A DNA stretch of 64,000 bases from Begonia masoniana. Lineage: Eukaryota; Streptophyta; Magnoliopsida; Cucurbitales; Begoniaceae. The notes beneath the pieces were generated by a model. It saw only the letters and a list, made by a program, of their open reading frames with translations. It was not told the DNA's origin and ran no database searches. Made by a program: the position numbers and the translations under genes. Shown here one piece after another: positions 12,466 through 24,072 of the stretch (positions are counted from its first letter, which is position 1; each line of letters starts with the position of its first letter). The stretch lies in assembly GCA_022432975.1 (NCBI GenBank), contig CM039514.1, positions 13,190,810 through 13,254,809 of the forward strand, given 5' to 3'.

Positions 12466-13523
12466 GGAGAATATTCTCGGCTTTATCTTAGCATGGCCAC
12501 TCTTTAGAGCTGGACAGTCCCTGTAAATATGGCTGACTTTGTTACAGTTGAAGCATCGGGTGATTCTGGGATTCGGGCAATCCCTATATGTGTGTCCAAC
12601 TTCCTCACAGTTGAAACACTTACCTGTCCTAAACCTGCACTCGCCCAGATGACCTTTTAAACACTTCGGGCACTAAGGAAACTTCCTGGTGTCCTGCACC
12701 TTCTTTCCTCTTCCCTGGTTATTCTGGCCTTCACTTGACCTCTTCATTCCTCTCTGCTGGTGTGGCTGGATAAACTTTCGTGGGGCTTCCTTTGGCCCAG
12801 CACACTTCATCTCCACTTCTTCCACCTCCAACGCCGTGGACACAACTTCACTGAAGGACAAACCCTTAATACCACAAAATTTTACTCCCCTGTAATTTTC
12901 CGGCTTCAGTCATGCACAAACTGAAACACCTTATCCTTATTCTTGTGAACGAAATGTCTAGCAAACCTGGACAGGGACTTGAATTGCCTACTGTACTCAG
13001 CCACAGACCCTGTCTGCTTCAAGTTCAAAGACTCTACTTTCTTTTCAGCCTGAACTGTGCTGTTAAAATACTTCTCATAGAAAATCTCCTTGAACTGTGA
13101 CCATAACATATCCAGAACATCAGTGGCGGTCTCTATGGTTTCCCACCAAAGTTGAGTGTCTCAAGCAAAATGGAACGTTATCATAGTGACTTTGTCTCCT
13201 TCTCCGATGTTGGCACATCTAAACATGCTCTCGATTTTCCTAAGCCATTCCTCAGCAATGATCAGATTGGACGACTTTCCATCAAATGTGGGTGGCTGTA
13301 GCCTCTGGAATCGGTCTCCTGAATGATCATTGCTGGAATTCGAGTTGGCACTTCCTTGTACTTCTCGGTTCAGCAATACTCCCAACTGATCGAATTGTTG
13401 ACGAACCAAATCTTTCTGTTGGCGCACCAAGTCTGTCAGCTTCCAAATTACACTAGGGTCCTCCTCACTTCTCAAATTTGACACCTCTCTCGGTACCCTT
13501 GGTCTTCCTGGTCGTCTAGCCAT
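12466..13523 (-). pseudogene. A1 gag pseudogene
   Basis: Start chosen at the ATG at 13523 (MARRPGRPRV), which follows a likely leader intron. It carries the Retrotrans_gag core (AEEWLRKIESMF, then FKEIFYEKYF and KQTGSVAEYSRQF) and at least two CCHC zinc knuckles ([14 protein letters not shown] and [14 protein letters not shown], about 12640-12540). Breaks shared with A2 are a stop near 13159 (before DTQLWW), a frameshift near 12908 and a stop near 12674 where related gags have Gln. Gag would form the particle and bind RNA. Confidence 0.9.
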
Positions 13524-13535
13524 TTTGCTATAATC

Positions 13536-13595
13536 CTGGACAAGGTTAATTGCTCTCATAAATATCTAATAGCTAAGGTTAACATAAACACTTAC
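13536..13595 (-). other. Predicted 60-nt leader intron between primer site and gag (A1)
   Basis: On the minus strand ACT|GTAAGT (donor at 13595) is followed by TGTCCAG|G (acceptor at 13536), 13 nt before the gag ATG. A3 and V have an intron of similar length in the same place. Predicted from motifs only. Confidence 0.5.
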
Positions 13596-13663
13596 AGTTG
13601 TTGAAGTACATCCATGCAACGATTGTCACTGATGAGTAATCTTTTGAACGGTTTAACTGAATG

Positions 13664-13675
13664 TCTCTGATACCA
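13664..13675 (-). other. Primer binding site of A1
   Basis: The minus strand reads TGGTATCAGAGA, a close match to the initiator tRNA-Met primer site, three bases inside the 5' LTR that begins at 13679. Confidence 0.85.
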
Positions 13676-13678
13676 TAC

Positions 13679-15881
13679 TGTAACGCCCCGAATTATATAA
13701 ACCCAGTTCCCTACTCATAATACTGAACCATACTATGACATTCTGAGAAAATTTCAACTTTTCGCTCAACGGTCAAAGTTTGACCTTTATAAACGTTAAA
13801 ACTTGCAGCGGAAATTCATTTGTGTAAAACAACATTTATTAATTTAATTAAAATGTTAAAGACAATTGGTTGAAAGAAAACAAAACAAAATAGAACACGT
13901 CCAACGCTAAACTGTTCCAGCGATAGAAATAGAAACAAAAGGTATCCACTGCTAAACAGTGTGAGCGGCAGAAGCAGAAATAAAATACTCTCAGCGGTAG
14001 AGGCAGAAATAGAAGGCATCCATCGCTAAACAGTGTCAGTCATGCGACATGTCGACTACCCACAGCCACCGCTCACGTCCACCGATCGAATCCTTCGAAC
14101 AACAGTAACCCTTAGCATCCACCAATCACAAAACGACAAAAATCTAATACTCACCCCTACGCTCACATCCACCGGTCACAAAACGACAAAAATCTAATAC
14201 TCACTCCTACGCACACATCCACCGGTCACAAAACAACAAAAATCTGATACTCACTCCTACGCACACATCCACCGGTCACAAATGACAAAAATCTAATACT
14301 CACTTCTACGCTCACATCCACCGATCACAAAATGACAAACACTCAACATCCACCGGTGGACTACAACCACCGATAGACAAACACTCAACATCTACCGGTG
14401 GACTACAACCACCGATAGACAAACACTCAACATCCACCGGTGGACTACAAGCACCGATAGACAAAGACTCAACATAACAGCATAACAACTATTTTCACTC
14501 TAAACAAAGAAAACTCCGACGACCAAAAGAGCTTGAGCATTTTACTAAAAATCATTCAAAACAACAAAAGTCCACAACTTTCTAAAAATATCCAGCAAAA
14601 CAACTACCTCTAAACCAAATCATGTTTTTTATGCTCAGAACAAGAAAACCATAAAGTTGTTAAAAACATCAGAACTATTAATGTTATTAAAACTCTCTGC
14701 ATACTTCCACAAGTCACTTAACCACTGAAACTTCATAAATAGGCAATAGTTAAACCACCTCATCAGAACACCAAACCGTGGTATTGAAGTGCTCCCCCAA
14801 CCAGCCTAGTCCTCAACATGCTCAGAGAACACACCTTCTGAGGCTTCTTAACCTACATCACAAAACTTATCTATTAGCCTAATGCTAAGTAAGTAAAGTA
14901 ATAATGAAATGATATGCTGAAACATAAATCCTAGTCATGCAGTTTCTACTTTCACATCTCAGTTGCATTCACGTTCTTTCTCTGATCTGATCGCTCGGTT
15001 CCTTTGGGAGTTGAATCATTTTTCCAAAAGTCATACATCCTCTTCATAAATTAAGGGGCGGATTAGTTCCCTTAACAGCTGTTCTGATCCTAAATTCCAT
15101 TGGGAAGCAGATCAATTTTCCCAAAGTCATGCAGCCTCTTCATAAGTTAAGGGGTTGATTAGTTCCCTTAATAGTTTATCTATTGAAATCTTTTCATTTC
15201 TTACCATACCTATACATGTAAATTCATTTTCGTATTCTTTCAAAATATGATGCATGACATACAGACAAATTCAAACATACATAATCCTATTTTTTTGTGA
15301 TGTAGACCCGAAGGCACATGCATACTCCACTTACCTGGCTTCCTGGAAATGCTCGGTTTCAAATTACTTCAGAAGTTTTGCTCACCTAAGTCATAAACAG
15401 AATATCAATTATATTTTTGCTAAACCTCATTCTAATATATCTAGAAATCTAGGGAATCTATTTTGGGAGTCCTATACATGGTGCATTCCTGATTTACCAC
15501 AAAACTGAAACTAACTCCCACCTACAACATTCACCAAAACTCACATCTATACTCCTCTCTACCATCACTGGTTACAATGTAGCACAAAATCGAAGTAGAC
15601 TCACTTAGTTTGGAAAAAAATCGGAGAGGGAATCACCTAGAGAGCTCTGCTGAGCTTGAGCTGAATGCCGAGAGAGAAAGTATGGAAAAAAATAGTGGCG
15701 GCTACAATGCATTAATCACAAAACCTCTTTAATTAAATAGGTTATCACTATAATTCTCTATTTACCATTATGCCATTACTTAGTCATTTATTAACCTAAT
15801 CACTAATTCTCCCAATTTTATCTATAAAATGTACACTACAAGTTGGTTAAGTAAATTGGTTCAATGAAACTGGGTGTTACA
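13679..15881 (-). repeat. A1 5' LTR
   Basis: It is 2203 bp long, from TGTAACGCCCCG to GGGTGTTACA. It has three 42-bp units (14343-14470). On the minus strand the exon-2-like block is 15385-15335, the donor GTAAGT 15334-15329, the branch-like CTAAT 14877-14873, and the acceptor TAG ends at 14853. In this copy the microORF is broken: exon 2 has TGA where the 3' LTR has CGA, and exon 3 begins with TAA. Confidence 0.93.
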
Positions 15882-16978
15882 TATATGGTGGATAATGAGG
15901 GCAAGAAAGATAAAAGAAAAATAAGAAAAAGAGATGAAGAGAGGGTGTGTGAATGATGAAGATATGCAAGATGAAAATGAAGAGAAAAATGCAATAAAAT
16001 AAATGTAGAGTGTGTGAGTTTGATGGCTGAAAATTAAAGGGTGATGTGTGTGAAAATGTGATGGCAAGAAAGTAAAGGAAATACCCTTGGCGGACTCGTA
16101 GAGCGATCTTACGGTTTAAGCTCTCGAGTGAACGATTTTTCCGTAGGAAAAACGACCACCGTAGGCCGGGATTTTTGTCCTCAACTCCAACTCCCAATGG
16201 AGAAGGTGAGGGAATGAGTAAGAATTAACTTAGCAACCCAAGCTAAGTTAATAATGGAGGGCTACTCCACTTGGTTCAAAGAACCAAGGAAAACACCAAA
16301 GGAAACACCTTGGATATTAGGGAAATAGTAGTGTATTGATTTAGGCAAAAGTTGTAAAACATTCACTAATGCCATGCTATTATAGAGATCCTAGGGTGGA
16401 TTAGGGTTTCCATAAGGATGAATGAATGGTGGCCCTTGGATGAAAAATGATGAATGACCAAGATCAAGGCAAACGAGCACACATCCTAGGGAGGAGATGA
16501 ATGCCATGCCTAATGAATCAATGGAGGGAATCTTGCCACATCATCAATCCATGTTGCCACTAACTCTTGTACCTGCAAAATCATACCTTTAAATGTGGAC
16601 TCTTCTTTGGGCCGTGGCTTCCTTTAGACTTGATCTTGTGAAGACCTTTTTTCTTTGAATAATTTGTTGAATTTCTTCAACCCATAATCCACCAACATAC
16701 ACCTAACCCTAACCACACAATCTAATGCATGATGCAATTATATAATTCATACAATAAAGGCGAATGTATGCCAAATAAGTTCAAAAAAAAAAAATTACAA
16801 AGATAGGGGCCCGGGAAGACAAATTCCCATCGGGCTAGTTGGTGACTTCCTCCAAGTGCTCCATATGCATTCCTTCCAAGAATTATACCTACAAGAGAAA
16901 AACACGTAATAAGTAGAGAGAAGATATAAAATTTGGGACTTTGCCAATTTTCCTTTGAATGTAACCCGAGGCATGTCA

Positions 16979-18013
16979 CATTGTGTGTTAGGTGCATTCG
17001 TTATTCCATACTTACTAAGCATTAGGCTTACTTTTGTGTTCTATGGTATGGGTGACGATCTTTATTCAGGTGAGCTCGATGAGGGAGCCCAGGATTAGGC
17101 AGCAGTCAATGATGCATGGAGTATGCCGGTGGGGGCACTTGTCGGGGCGTATTGGCCATGATCTTCCAGGAAATGTGTGGGGAGTTCGGTATTTTGTATT
17201 GTGTATAGTTTTCTAACTATTTTGGTATGGTTGTGGGTAGTGGTCGTTTTGTTGGCTTGTTTATATGTAAATTATAGTGGTTTAAAACTATTTGATTTCA
17301 GGTTTTGGTTTATAAAATTTCAGTCGTTAAGCTGTTCGTTTTATTTTTTTAATAGCCAACAACGTCAGGGTTATTTGCTTCTCATTTTTATTTACATTTT
17401 TAGATCGGTTTTTTGTGATTTTTACGTGTCAATGAGTCGGGGATGTCGGGAATGTTGGGGTAAACTTTTTAGTTGATTTGGAAATATTTGATTTGAAGTA
17501 AAATGAGATAAAGTGGAAGAGGTGCGCTGGTGGTCGATGCTGGCGCGCTGGGCTGAGGGATTGTGCTGCAGGGGTAGACCAGAACCAGTCAAGGGGTCGA
17601 CACCTCAGGCAAGGTGTCGACCACTTTCCTTCATTAAGGTAACCAGAGGCAATTAAGGTGTCGACTCTTTTTGCAGGGGTCGACCAGTGTCAGACAAGGT
17701 GTCGACCCCTGATGCAAGGTGTCGACCGATCTTAGTACAAACTAAAACCAGAACCTTTTTGGGGTCGACCACTACTTTGAGGTGTCGACGGAAACCTGAT
17801 TTTATTGTTTCGACGCTTATTTCAAACCAGTTTCAACCCTATAGTTTCCGATACTTTTTGTACGTATTTTATAAATGTCTTTCTACGTATTTTTTAGGGT
17901 TCAACAAACCAGAAAACCGAGTCAAAATTTTATCGAAAATGATTTTAAACGTCGTTTTAAATGGGAGATTGGTTAGCAAAGTAGCGCACAGAGCCGGGGT
18001 GGGGGGCGTTACA
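16979..18013 (+). repeat. Y: right part of a plus-strand LTR
   Basis: It ends GGGGCGTTACA at 18013. Its first 250 bp match W (54740-54920), including the block with CTAAGCATTAGGCTTAC, and its end matches the end of W (about 63934-63981). The middle differs. The acceptor-like AG found in W is TG here. The left part of Y lies beyond X, outside the window. It carries a cluster of GTCGAC sites (17596-17789). Confidence 0.8.
17596..17789. repeat. Cluster of eight GTCGAC palindromes in Y
   Basis: GTCGAC occurs at 17596, 17616, 17660, 17679, 17701, 17721, 17764 and 17784, mostly within GGTGTCGACC or GGGGTCGACC. Four of the intervals are 20-22 bp. The second copy lies at about 39662-39855. Role unknown. 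Confidence 0.9.
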
Positions 18014-19417
18014 TGTTGAATCGTTGAAAATAGATAAGAATATAGAAAGTTACGACCGTTTGAAATTTAGCATAGAAATAAGGAGAAATCTGAGATTTTT
18101 GAATGAAAACTTGGTTGAATTCGATAGTTGATTGTTTTAGGCTAGTTGAATTGAGCATGAGTTATGTTTTGACTATCTATTTGTTCGTACCAACGTAATG
18201 TGAATAATGGTTTGAATGCGCATAATATAGGTTCATGAAATGCTAAGCAAAACATTCAAGGTTTGCAAACTCCACGGACCTCAGGTAAGTTCGTATGCAT
18301 GAGTTTGGCCCTTAAGGCCTACATCACAGAGGTACTAGGATTTTATGTTTTTCAAGGTTCATTGTCGGGTAGATAGGTCATAGCACATGTTTTAGGTTAA
18401 GAATGTTTGTTTATGTTATCGTCTTGATGAACTGTCTATTTATGCCTCGAGGATCTGTCTATTGTTTACGTTATGTTTTATGCACAATGTATGTTCATGC
18501 ATCACGTTTTCAAGGAAATCATGCAAAACATTTTATACACATGTTTTTAAGTAAGAAAGATAAAAATGTAAATGTAAAGTACGTTTAAGTGTAGGACGGG
18601 GGCTGACATATGTTCTTGTCCTTCTCTGGTACTAATGTAAAATCGTCATTGCCGCGAACAATATGTTTTTTTTATCCCTCCCTGGGACAAAGTAAAACCA
18701 CTAACTCATGTCATGTATGTATGTTCGCCTGTTCCCCCTATAAGCCCCACTTATACCACATGTGCACTTCACGTAAATGTAAAGTATGTTAATATTTTTG
18801 AGATGTTCATGCATAGCACGTGCATCTTTTGCATTTATATAATCTTACTATGCTTTAGGCTCATTAGTTAAACTATATGATGTAGGTACGAATCGTATGG
18901 ATGAGGACTCAGAGCCTTAGGCCGATGTGTAGGTGCGGTTGGCTGGACGAGCTTGCGGGATTGGTTACTTCAATCAGACAAATTTTGACCCGTTGGTGAC
19001 ATCTAGAGGTTCATGTTACGATTGTATAATCTTTTTGATTTACGTGATGTAAAGGCTTGCGTAGATGTTTTTTTTTGAACTTTTGTCTAGATAGTCGATT
19101 TTTGGAAAAACATACTGGAACTATTTTGAGATTTTAGGTTATGCATGGACATGTTCGATTTTTAGAGTCATCAATACAGTTTGTTTTCGTGAAGTCCGCT
19201 ACGTTTTCAAACCACGTTTTTAAGTTACATTTTGGAGTCATTTTTTGGTATTTTACGTTTGGAGAGGTTGGGAAGGGTTTTAGGTAAGTTTAGAAGGGAT
19301 TGTAAGGGTAATAATTGAAATATATATATATATATATATTTATTTAAGGGGATGAATCGCCCCACAGAGCGTGGGTGATGTAACACCCCACAGGGGGCAT
19401 TGTGTCGGGCGATGAAC
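18014..19417 (+). repeat. U: internal fragment of a plus-strand LTR related to Z
   Basis: It has no LTR end of its own in the window; Y ends at its left edge and Z starts at its right. It shares with Z the exon-2-like block, CAG|GTAAGT, GGCCTACATCAC, a CTCAT branch-like site and TGATGTAGGTAC. A TA microsatellite lies at about 19320-19340. It is likely the oldest layer of the nest. Confidence 0.7.
18231..18920 (+). other. Candidate LTR microORF exons 2-3 in U (one stop)
   Basis: Exon 2 is 18231-18284 (54 nt), after an ATATAG acceptor. In the shared frame it has one TGA near its start, then reads NAKQNIQGLQTPRTS. The donor is CAG|GTAAGT at 18282. The intron 18285-18885 has complementary arms 18318-18326 and 18878-18886, and a CTCAT branch-like site with A at 18863. 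Exon 3 reads GTNRMDEDSEP and stops at 18918-18920. Confidence 0.4.
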
Positions 19418-20624
19418 TGTAACACCCGGCATTTTCGGCCATGTAATAATCTGTTGGATTATTGTATGGATTTAATTTGCCATTATTACAATAACTATTT
19501 TATTGTAAACTTTGGAGCATTTAATGGGGAGAGAACCGAACTAAAGGCTAATTAAACTAAACATTTAGTTTAAAATGCATGGAAGGGTAAATTGGAGAGA
19601 AATTAAGGTTGGTGGGAGATAGCCAATGGTTGAGTGATATCTGGCGACTTGATGAAGAAGCTAAGTTCTTCCTCCTACGTGAAACCCTCACTTCTCATCT
19701 GTTTCTTCCCACTGCTCTTTGTTCTCTCTTCCTGGCGATTTTGACAAAGCACCAACACTTTGTTTCCTCGTTTTTCTTCTGTTTCCTTCAACCAAGGTCC
19801 GAGCGTTCCAGAGACATTCGAGCATTCCACATTGCAGCAAACAGGTAAGTTCATAACCGTAGGTTGGCCCTTAAGGCCCTACATCACGGAGGTACTAGGT
19901 TTCCTATTCTGTCGGGTTGTTTCGGGTAGAAAGGTTATAGTCTATGTTCTGAAATGTCTGGCTTCGATTTACTTTCTGTTGTCTTATCTTTGCTGTCTGC
20001 CTATTTAAGTTCAAGCACCGTTCATGCATACACGTTTTCTCTGAAAGACATGCAAATGTTTTCTGTACACTGTTTGAAACTAAACAAGATAAAATCCGAC
20101 TGAAATGTACCAGGTTAAGTGCGAGACGGGGACTGGCCCCAGAACTGTTTACTGTTTACCGTTTACTGTACTGTATCCCTGAATGTGCCTGATAGTGCAC
20201 CCTCCCCCTCCCCCACTGTTTGCCAGTTCCCCTATAAGCTCCACTTAATTCTACTGCCACTGTAACTTAATGCTCTGTACTGTCACCGGTATTTCTGAAA
20301 AAAAACTGCATGCATAGCATTTTGCATCACAGCATTCTTATTATGTCCTTACTGAGTTTTAGACTCATAGGTGAACTCTCTGATGTAGGTACTGAACCTG
20401 AAACCGAGGACTCTGTTCCTCAAAAATGACGATCTGATGTAACTGGTGGATCAAGCTCACAGGGTGGTTGCTACAGTTAGACAAAATTCTGCTCTGAGGT
20501 TCAAGTCTTTAAAAATATAGTTTATATTGTAAAGTTTTTATGAATTCGGGTCCTTGTGTCAAAGCCCTGTAGAAAACTTCTGTTTTGGGAGTTTCTGTAA
20601 ATATATGTTAAGTTTTGTACTGTC
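19418..20624 (+). repeat. Z: left part of a plus-strand LTR (first copy)
   Basis: It begins TGTAACACCCGGCATTTTCGG and runs to the A3 insertion point. The same LTR is at 41478-42683 and continues after A3 at 52313. This copy has two one-base insertions compared with the second (near 19773 and 20426), which break the candidate microORF; these may be sequencing errors. Confidence 0.85.
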
Positions 20625-21192
20625 TGTAACGACCCGAGGAGGATCGTCACGTGTCATGACTTTCCTTTAACTTATCCGTACTTTATACCTCTGTAATCGT
20701 AGTATACTTTTTTTTCTCAGACTTATATCATATCTCATCTTAACTTAAATTCGCTGAATACCGCGTTTAGCTTTCACTCCTGCCGATCGCTAAACGACAA
20801 ACATCTAGTTGTTCTACCGGTCAGCACGGGCATCTCACATGATTCATTAAACATCTATCGGCAGGCACACATATTTGCATCTGCCGACAGTCACGTGCAA
20901 CTCGTGTGACCAATTAAAACACCGTTCAATTATACAACGGAAGCCACCTACATCTGCCGATGAGAGAACAATAGACGATGCTCTCATCTGCCGATGGCAA
21001 ATACTCTATATCTGCCAATGACGTGGCATCACATCTTCCGGTAACTTAACTCACTACTCATACCGATCGCCAGATAACAGACATTGTCGTCATCTGCCGA
21101 TGGCTTAAGACAACTACATCTTCCGACAGATTAACTCACCATCTGCCGATGAACGTCCCATGTCCGGCCGATGAAGAACCATAAGCAGGCTT
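20625..21192 (-). repeat. Fragment of an A3 LTR ending at the duplication junction
   Basis: It is nearly identical to 42684-43255, including the insertion point CTGTC|TGTAACGACCC. Identity falls off from about 21150, and the match ends near 21192. The rest of A3 is missing here; the next bases belong to A0 gag. Confidence 0.85.
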
Positions 21193-21202
21193 GCGTTCTT
21201 TT

Positions 21203-21745
21203 GTTTCCCCACCAAGTTGAGCATCACCAGCAAATGAAATGTGGCCAACGGGACCTTGTCTCCTCTCCAATGTTGGAGCCCTAACAACATACTCTTAATT
21301 TCCTAAGCCACCCTCAACAATAACTGGATAGATGACTGTCCATCAAACGTGGCGTGGAGTAGACTACCTAACATATCTCCCTATGTTCATTGCTAGATAA
21401 ACCGAGAAGTTAGCAACTTCCATGTACCTCTCGTTCCAACAGCACTCCTAACTGATCGGACTGCTGACGACACCTATCGGTTGTTTGTGACCACCAAATC
21501 TGTAGCTGCTAATCACGCTAGGAGCTTGTCTTAACGTCCTGACCAGTGCGTTATCCTCTCTTTTTACTCTGGTTTACCCATGGCTCGTCTAGACTCTTAC
21601 TAATTTCTTGCCAACCGCGGTGAACTACTCTCATCAAACATCAATAACTAGGATAATAAACACGTACAGTTGTTGGAGTACTCCATGCGACGATCGGCAA
21701 TGATGAGGAATCTTTTGAACGGTTTAACTGAATGTCTCTAATACA
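21203..21745 (-). pseudogene. A0 gag fragment (N-terminal part), noisy
   Basis: The minus strand resembles the first part of A1 gag (compare 13149-13525), with the zone before DTQLWW and the leader next to the LTR. Frames are broken by many indels. The rest of A0 gag-pol is absent because the sequence switches to an A3 LTR on the left. Confidence 0.7.
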
Positions 21746-21747
21746 AT

Positions 21748-24072
21748 TGTAACGCCAGCGTATCTAAAACCCGGTTCGCCGACACAAATACTAAAGAACT
21801 ATGACTTTTGAGAACATTGTTAAAATTGTCATTAAACGATAAGACTGACCCTTAAAACATTAAAACTATAGCGGAAAAACATTTGTATGAACGACATTTA
21901 TGTAAATAGTTAAAATATTGAAGACGTGTTGAAAAGAAAAGAGAAAGAAACATCGACGCTGAATAGTTTCTTTTGTTTTTTTTTTTGTTTTTTTTTTTTT
22001 TTTTTTGATGCGGTAGATATAGAGAAAAAAAGAGTCTCGGCGGAGAAGTCGTTTAAAATTACATCTTCCACTCACAAAACGACAATGTTTTACACTAGCA
22101 ATCCACCCCTCACAAAACGAAAAATCTCCTATCTTAGTTCGTACCGCTCCCAAACGACAACCATTCTCAGCTCACATCGACCGATCGAACAAGCTGGTCT
22201 TTCGATCACTAGACGACAAAAATCCTCAATTCACATCTCCGATCGCCAAAAATGACCAAATGTCGATAGATAAATACTCGAATCACCCAGTCACAAAATG
22301 ATGACAGTTATACGACCTCCCTATCCACGATGGACTACATCCACGATAGCCAAACTCTCGACTTCTACCGATGCGACTAAATCCCCGATGACAAACTCGT
22401 CTTCTACAATGGACTACAGCCACAGACAGATATTACACAACATCTATCGATTAGCTTGATCTACTGAAGATCAAAAATACTCAAACTCTACGGAAGCCAT
22501 CATCTATCGAAGATCCGAATACAATCCCAAAATATAGTCTCCTAGCACACAATGAGGACATCTTCATAAAACTAGAAAACTTACTCTAGACCTACAAAAG
22601 AACTGAGCACTCGTTAATAAAAATCGTTCCAATACTTAAATCGTGCATTATCCAAATTTGGTAGTATAAACCTAATTAAAGCCAACAGAGTATATATCAG
22701 AATAAGTCTCAAATTGTATTCAAAAACATTAAAACACCTGTCATAAAATCCTCAACATACTTAAATTGAATATATGGTCACTAAACTTCTCATACTGCAA
22801 ATAGTTAACAAGTTCCATCGTTGCAGATCGATCCATGAATGCACCACATCCATCCCAACGGCTAGCTGCTCCTCAGAAATAGAGCAACACACTCGTCACT
22901 TCTCTACGTCTATCACAAAAACTACTTATTAGCCTCCTGTAAGTAAGTAAAGCTGAAGAAATAGAATGCTGAAACCATAAACCTCACTAAAATGACACCC
23001 TCAGAGACTACCCTCTATTTCTCCTCTCAGTTCCTAGACTTTGTTGCCTGCTCCCCCCCCCCCACGCGATGACTCGGACGTTGGTACGTCACTTCCCAAC
23101 CAGTCCCAAATCCTCTCTCGTACTCACGGCGCACGGCACCTAGTTATCCCCCTTCACAACTGTGCCCGCCTATCCCCTTGCAGGCACAACCGGCGTACAA
23201 TCACTTCCCGCCCAAAATCTAAATTCACCAGACATCACCTGTTACGGGGCGGCTGTTCCTTCCTAGTTTATCTGTTATCGTTCTGTTCTGCCTTACCATG
23301 CAATGCATGTACATTAATGTGGCACCACCCTTTCACCTCATGATGCCCCTGACCCCCCATCAAAACCCATTCCAAGCAAACATACAGAATCTACCCCTGT
23401 TTTGTTTTTTTAGCTTATGATCTCGCCGCCGTCCAATTCTGGCACTAACGCCTACTTCACTACTGGTTTAGAGATTGTACTGGTGTCGCCTACTTCGCCG
23501 GGAGGTCTGCCCCACACACATCCCCTAGATGTGCAACACTTGCGCACCGCCCATACTCTAATATTCTAGGTCCTAAAACTATTTAGAAATTCCAGGGACG
23601 CGACAAACCTAGCGGCGTCTGTTCGTCGAGCCCATCCGTCCGGTCGCCACAAAAAGACCTGACCCAACTAACTTCTATCTCACATCAGCATGGCCACGAA
23701 CCACTCCCTTACAATTCTCTGTATTAATCACTAAAAAAAAGGACAAATGCAAACAACCTAATCCCGCAGACTGGAGAAAATCACGAGAGGAAATGTCCGC
23801 GAAGGACCGTCCTCGTCCGCCCTGAGCTGAGTGAAAATCAACCGAAGGGAAATGGAAATAGCGGTGGCGGTACTGTGCACCTTTTGCAAACGCAGACCTC
23901 TTCATCATCCTAGACCAATAGGGTATAACCTTGATACTCCCTTCCACCCACACAGCACCCCATTCTGCCCTAGCCTAGTCACTATTAAGCTAATCAATAA
24001 TTTTCTCAATCATCTATAAAACATTCAATATAGTTGACAAATAAGTTGGCCTCAATGAAACCGGGTGCTACA
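21748..24072 (-). repeat. A0 5' LTR, complete in length but noisy
   Basis: It begins TGTAACGCC and ends GGGTGCTACA. The right part repeats 1-1118 with many indels. The primer site on its left (about 21734-21746) is degenerate. Open frames here (for example 23041-23343) are not supported. Confidence 0.8.

Larger units (their letters stand above)
5852..15881 (-). mobile_element. A1: Tekay-like chromovirus, complete but dead
   Basis: Both LTRs, the 5-bp duplication TATAT, the primer site (13664-13675), gag-pol remains and the polypurine tract are in view, over 10.03 kb. The LTRs begin and end TGTAAC...GTTACA or close variants. Order on the minus strand is 5' LTR, primer site, leader intron, gag, protease, reverse transcriptase, RNase H, integrase with chromodomain-like tail, polypurine tract, 3' LTR. 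The coding region holds several stops and frameshifts, so this copy cannot act alone. Confidence 0.93.
5687..16978 (-). repeat. X: 5' LTR, interrupted by A1
   Basis: The plus strand begins TGACACAAAATCC (5687) and ends CATGTCA (16978). A1 is inserted after position 165 of the LTR, so the LTR pieces are 5687-5851 and 15887-16978, about 1.26 kb together. The TATAT duplication flanks A1 at 5847-5851 and 15882-15886. The bases after 16978 (CATTG) belong to LTR Y, into which X inserted; its partner duplication lies outside the window. Confidence 0.85.

Noticed and set aside
19320..19340. TA run in U as a promoter TATA box
   Set aside because: It is a microsatellite whose length differs between the copies, and it is not in the LTR position where the other TATA-like boxes lie.
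19609..20008. Open frames across the Z splice donor read as a single unspliced gene (also 41669-42067)
   Set aside because: The first part coincides with the candidate exon, but the stretch after CAG|GTAAGT has no counterpart in related LTRs, so I do not call it a separate gene.
23041..24019. Short proteins in the noisy copy of A0
   Set aside because: The block is dominated by apparent sequencing errors, and the clean counterpart (1-1118) has no such frames.
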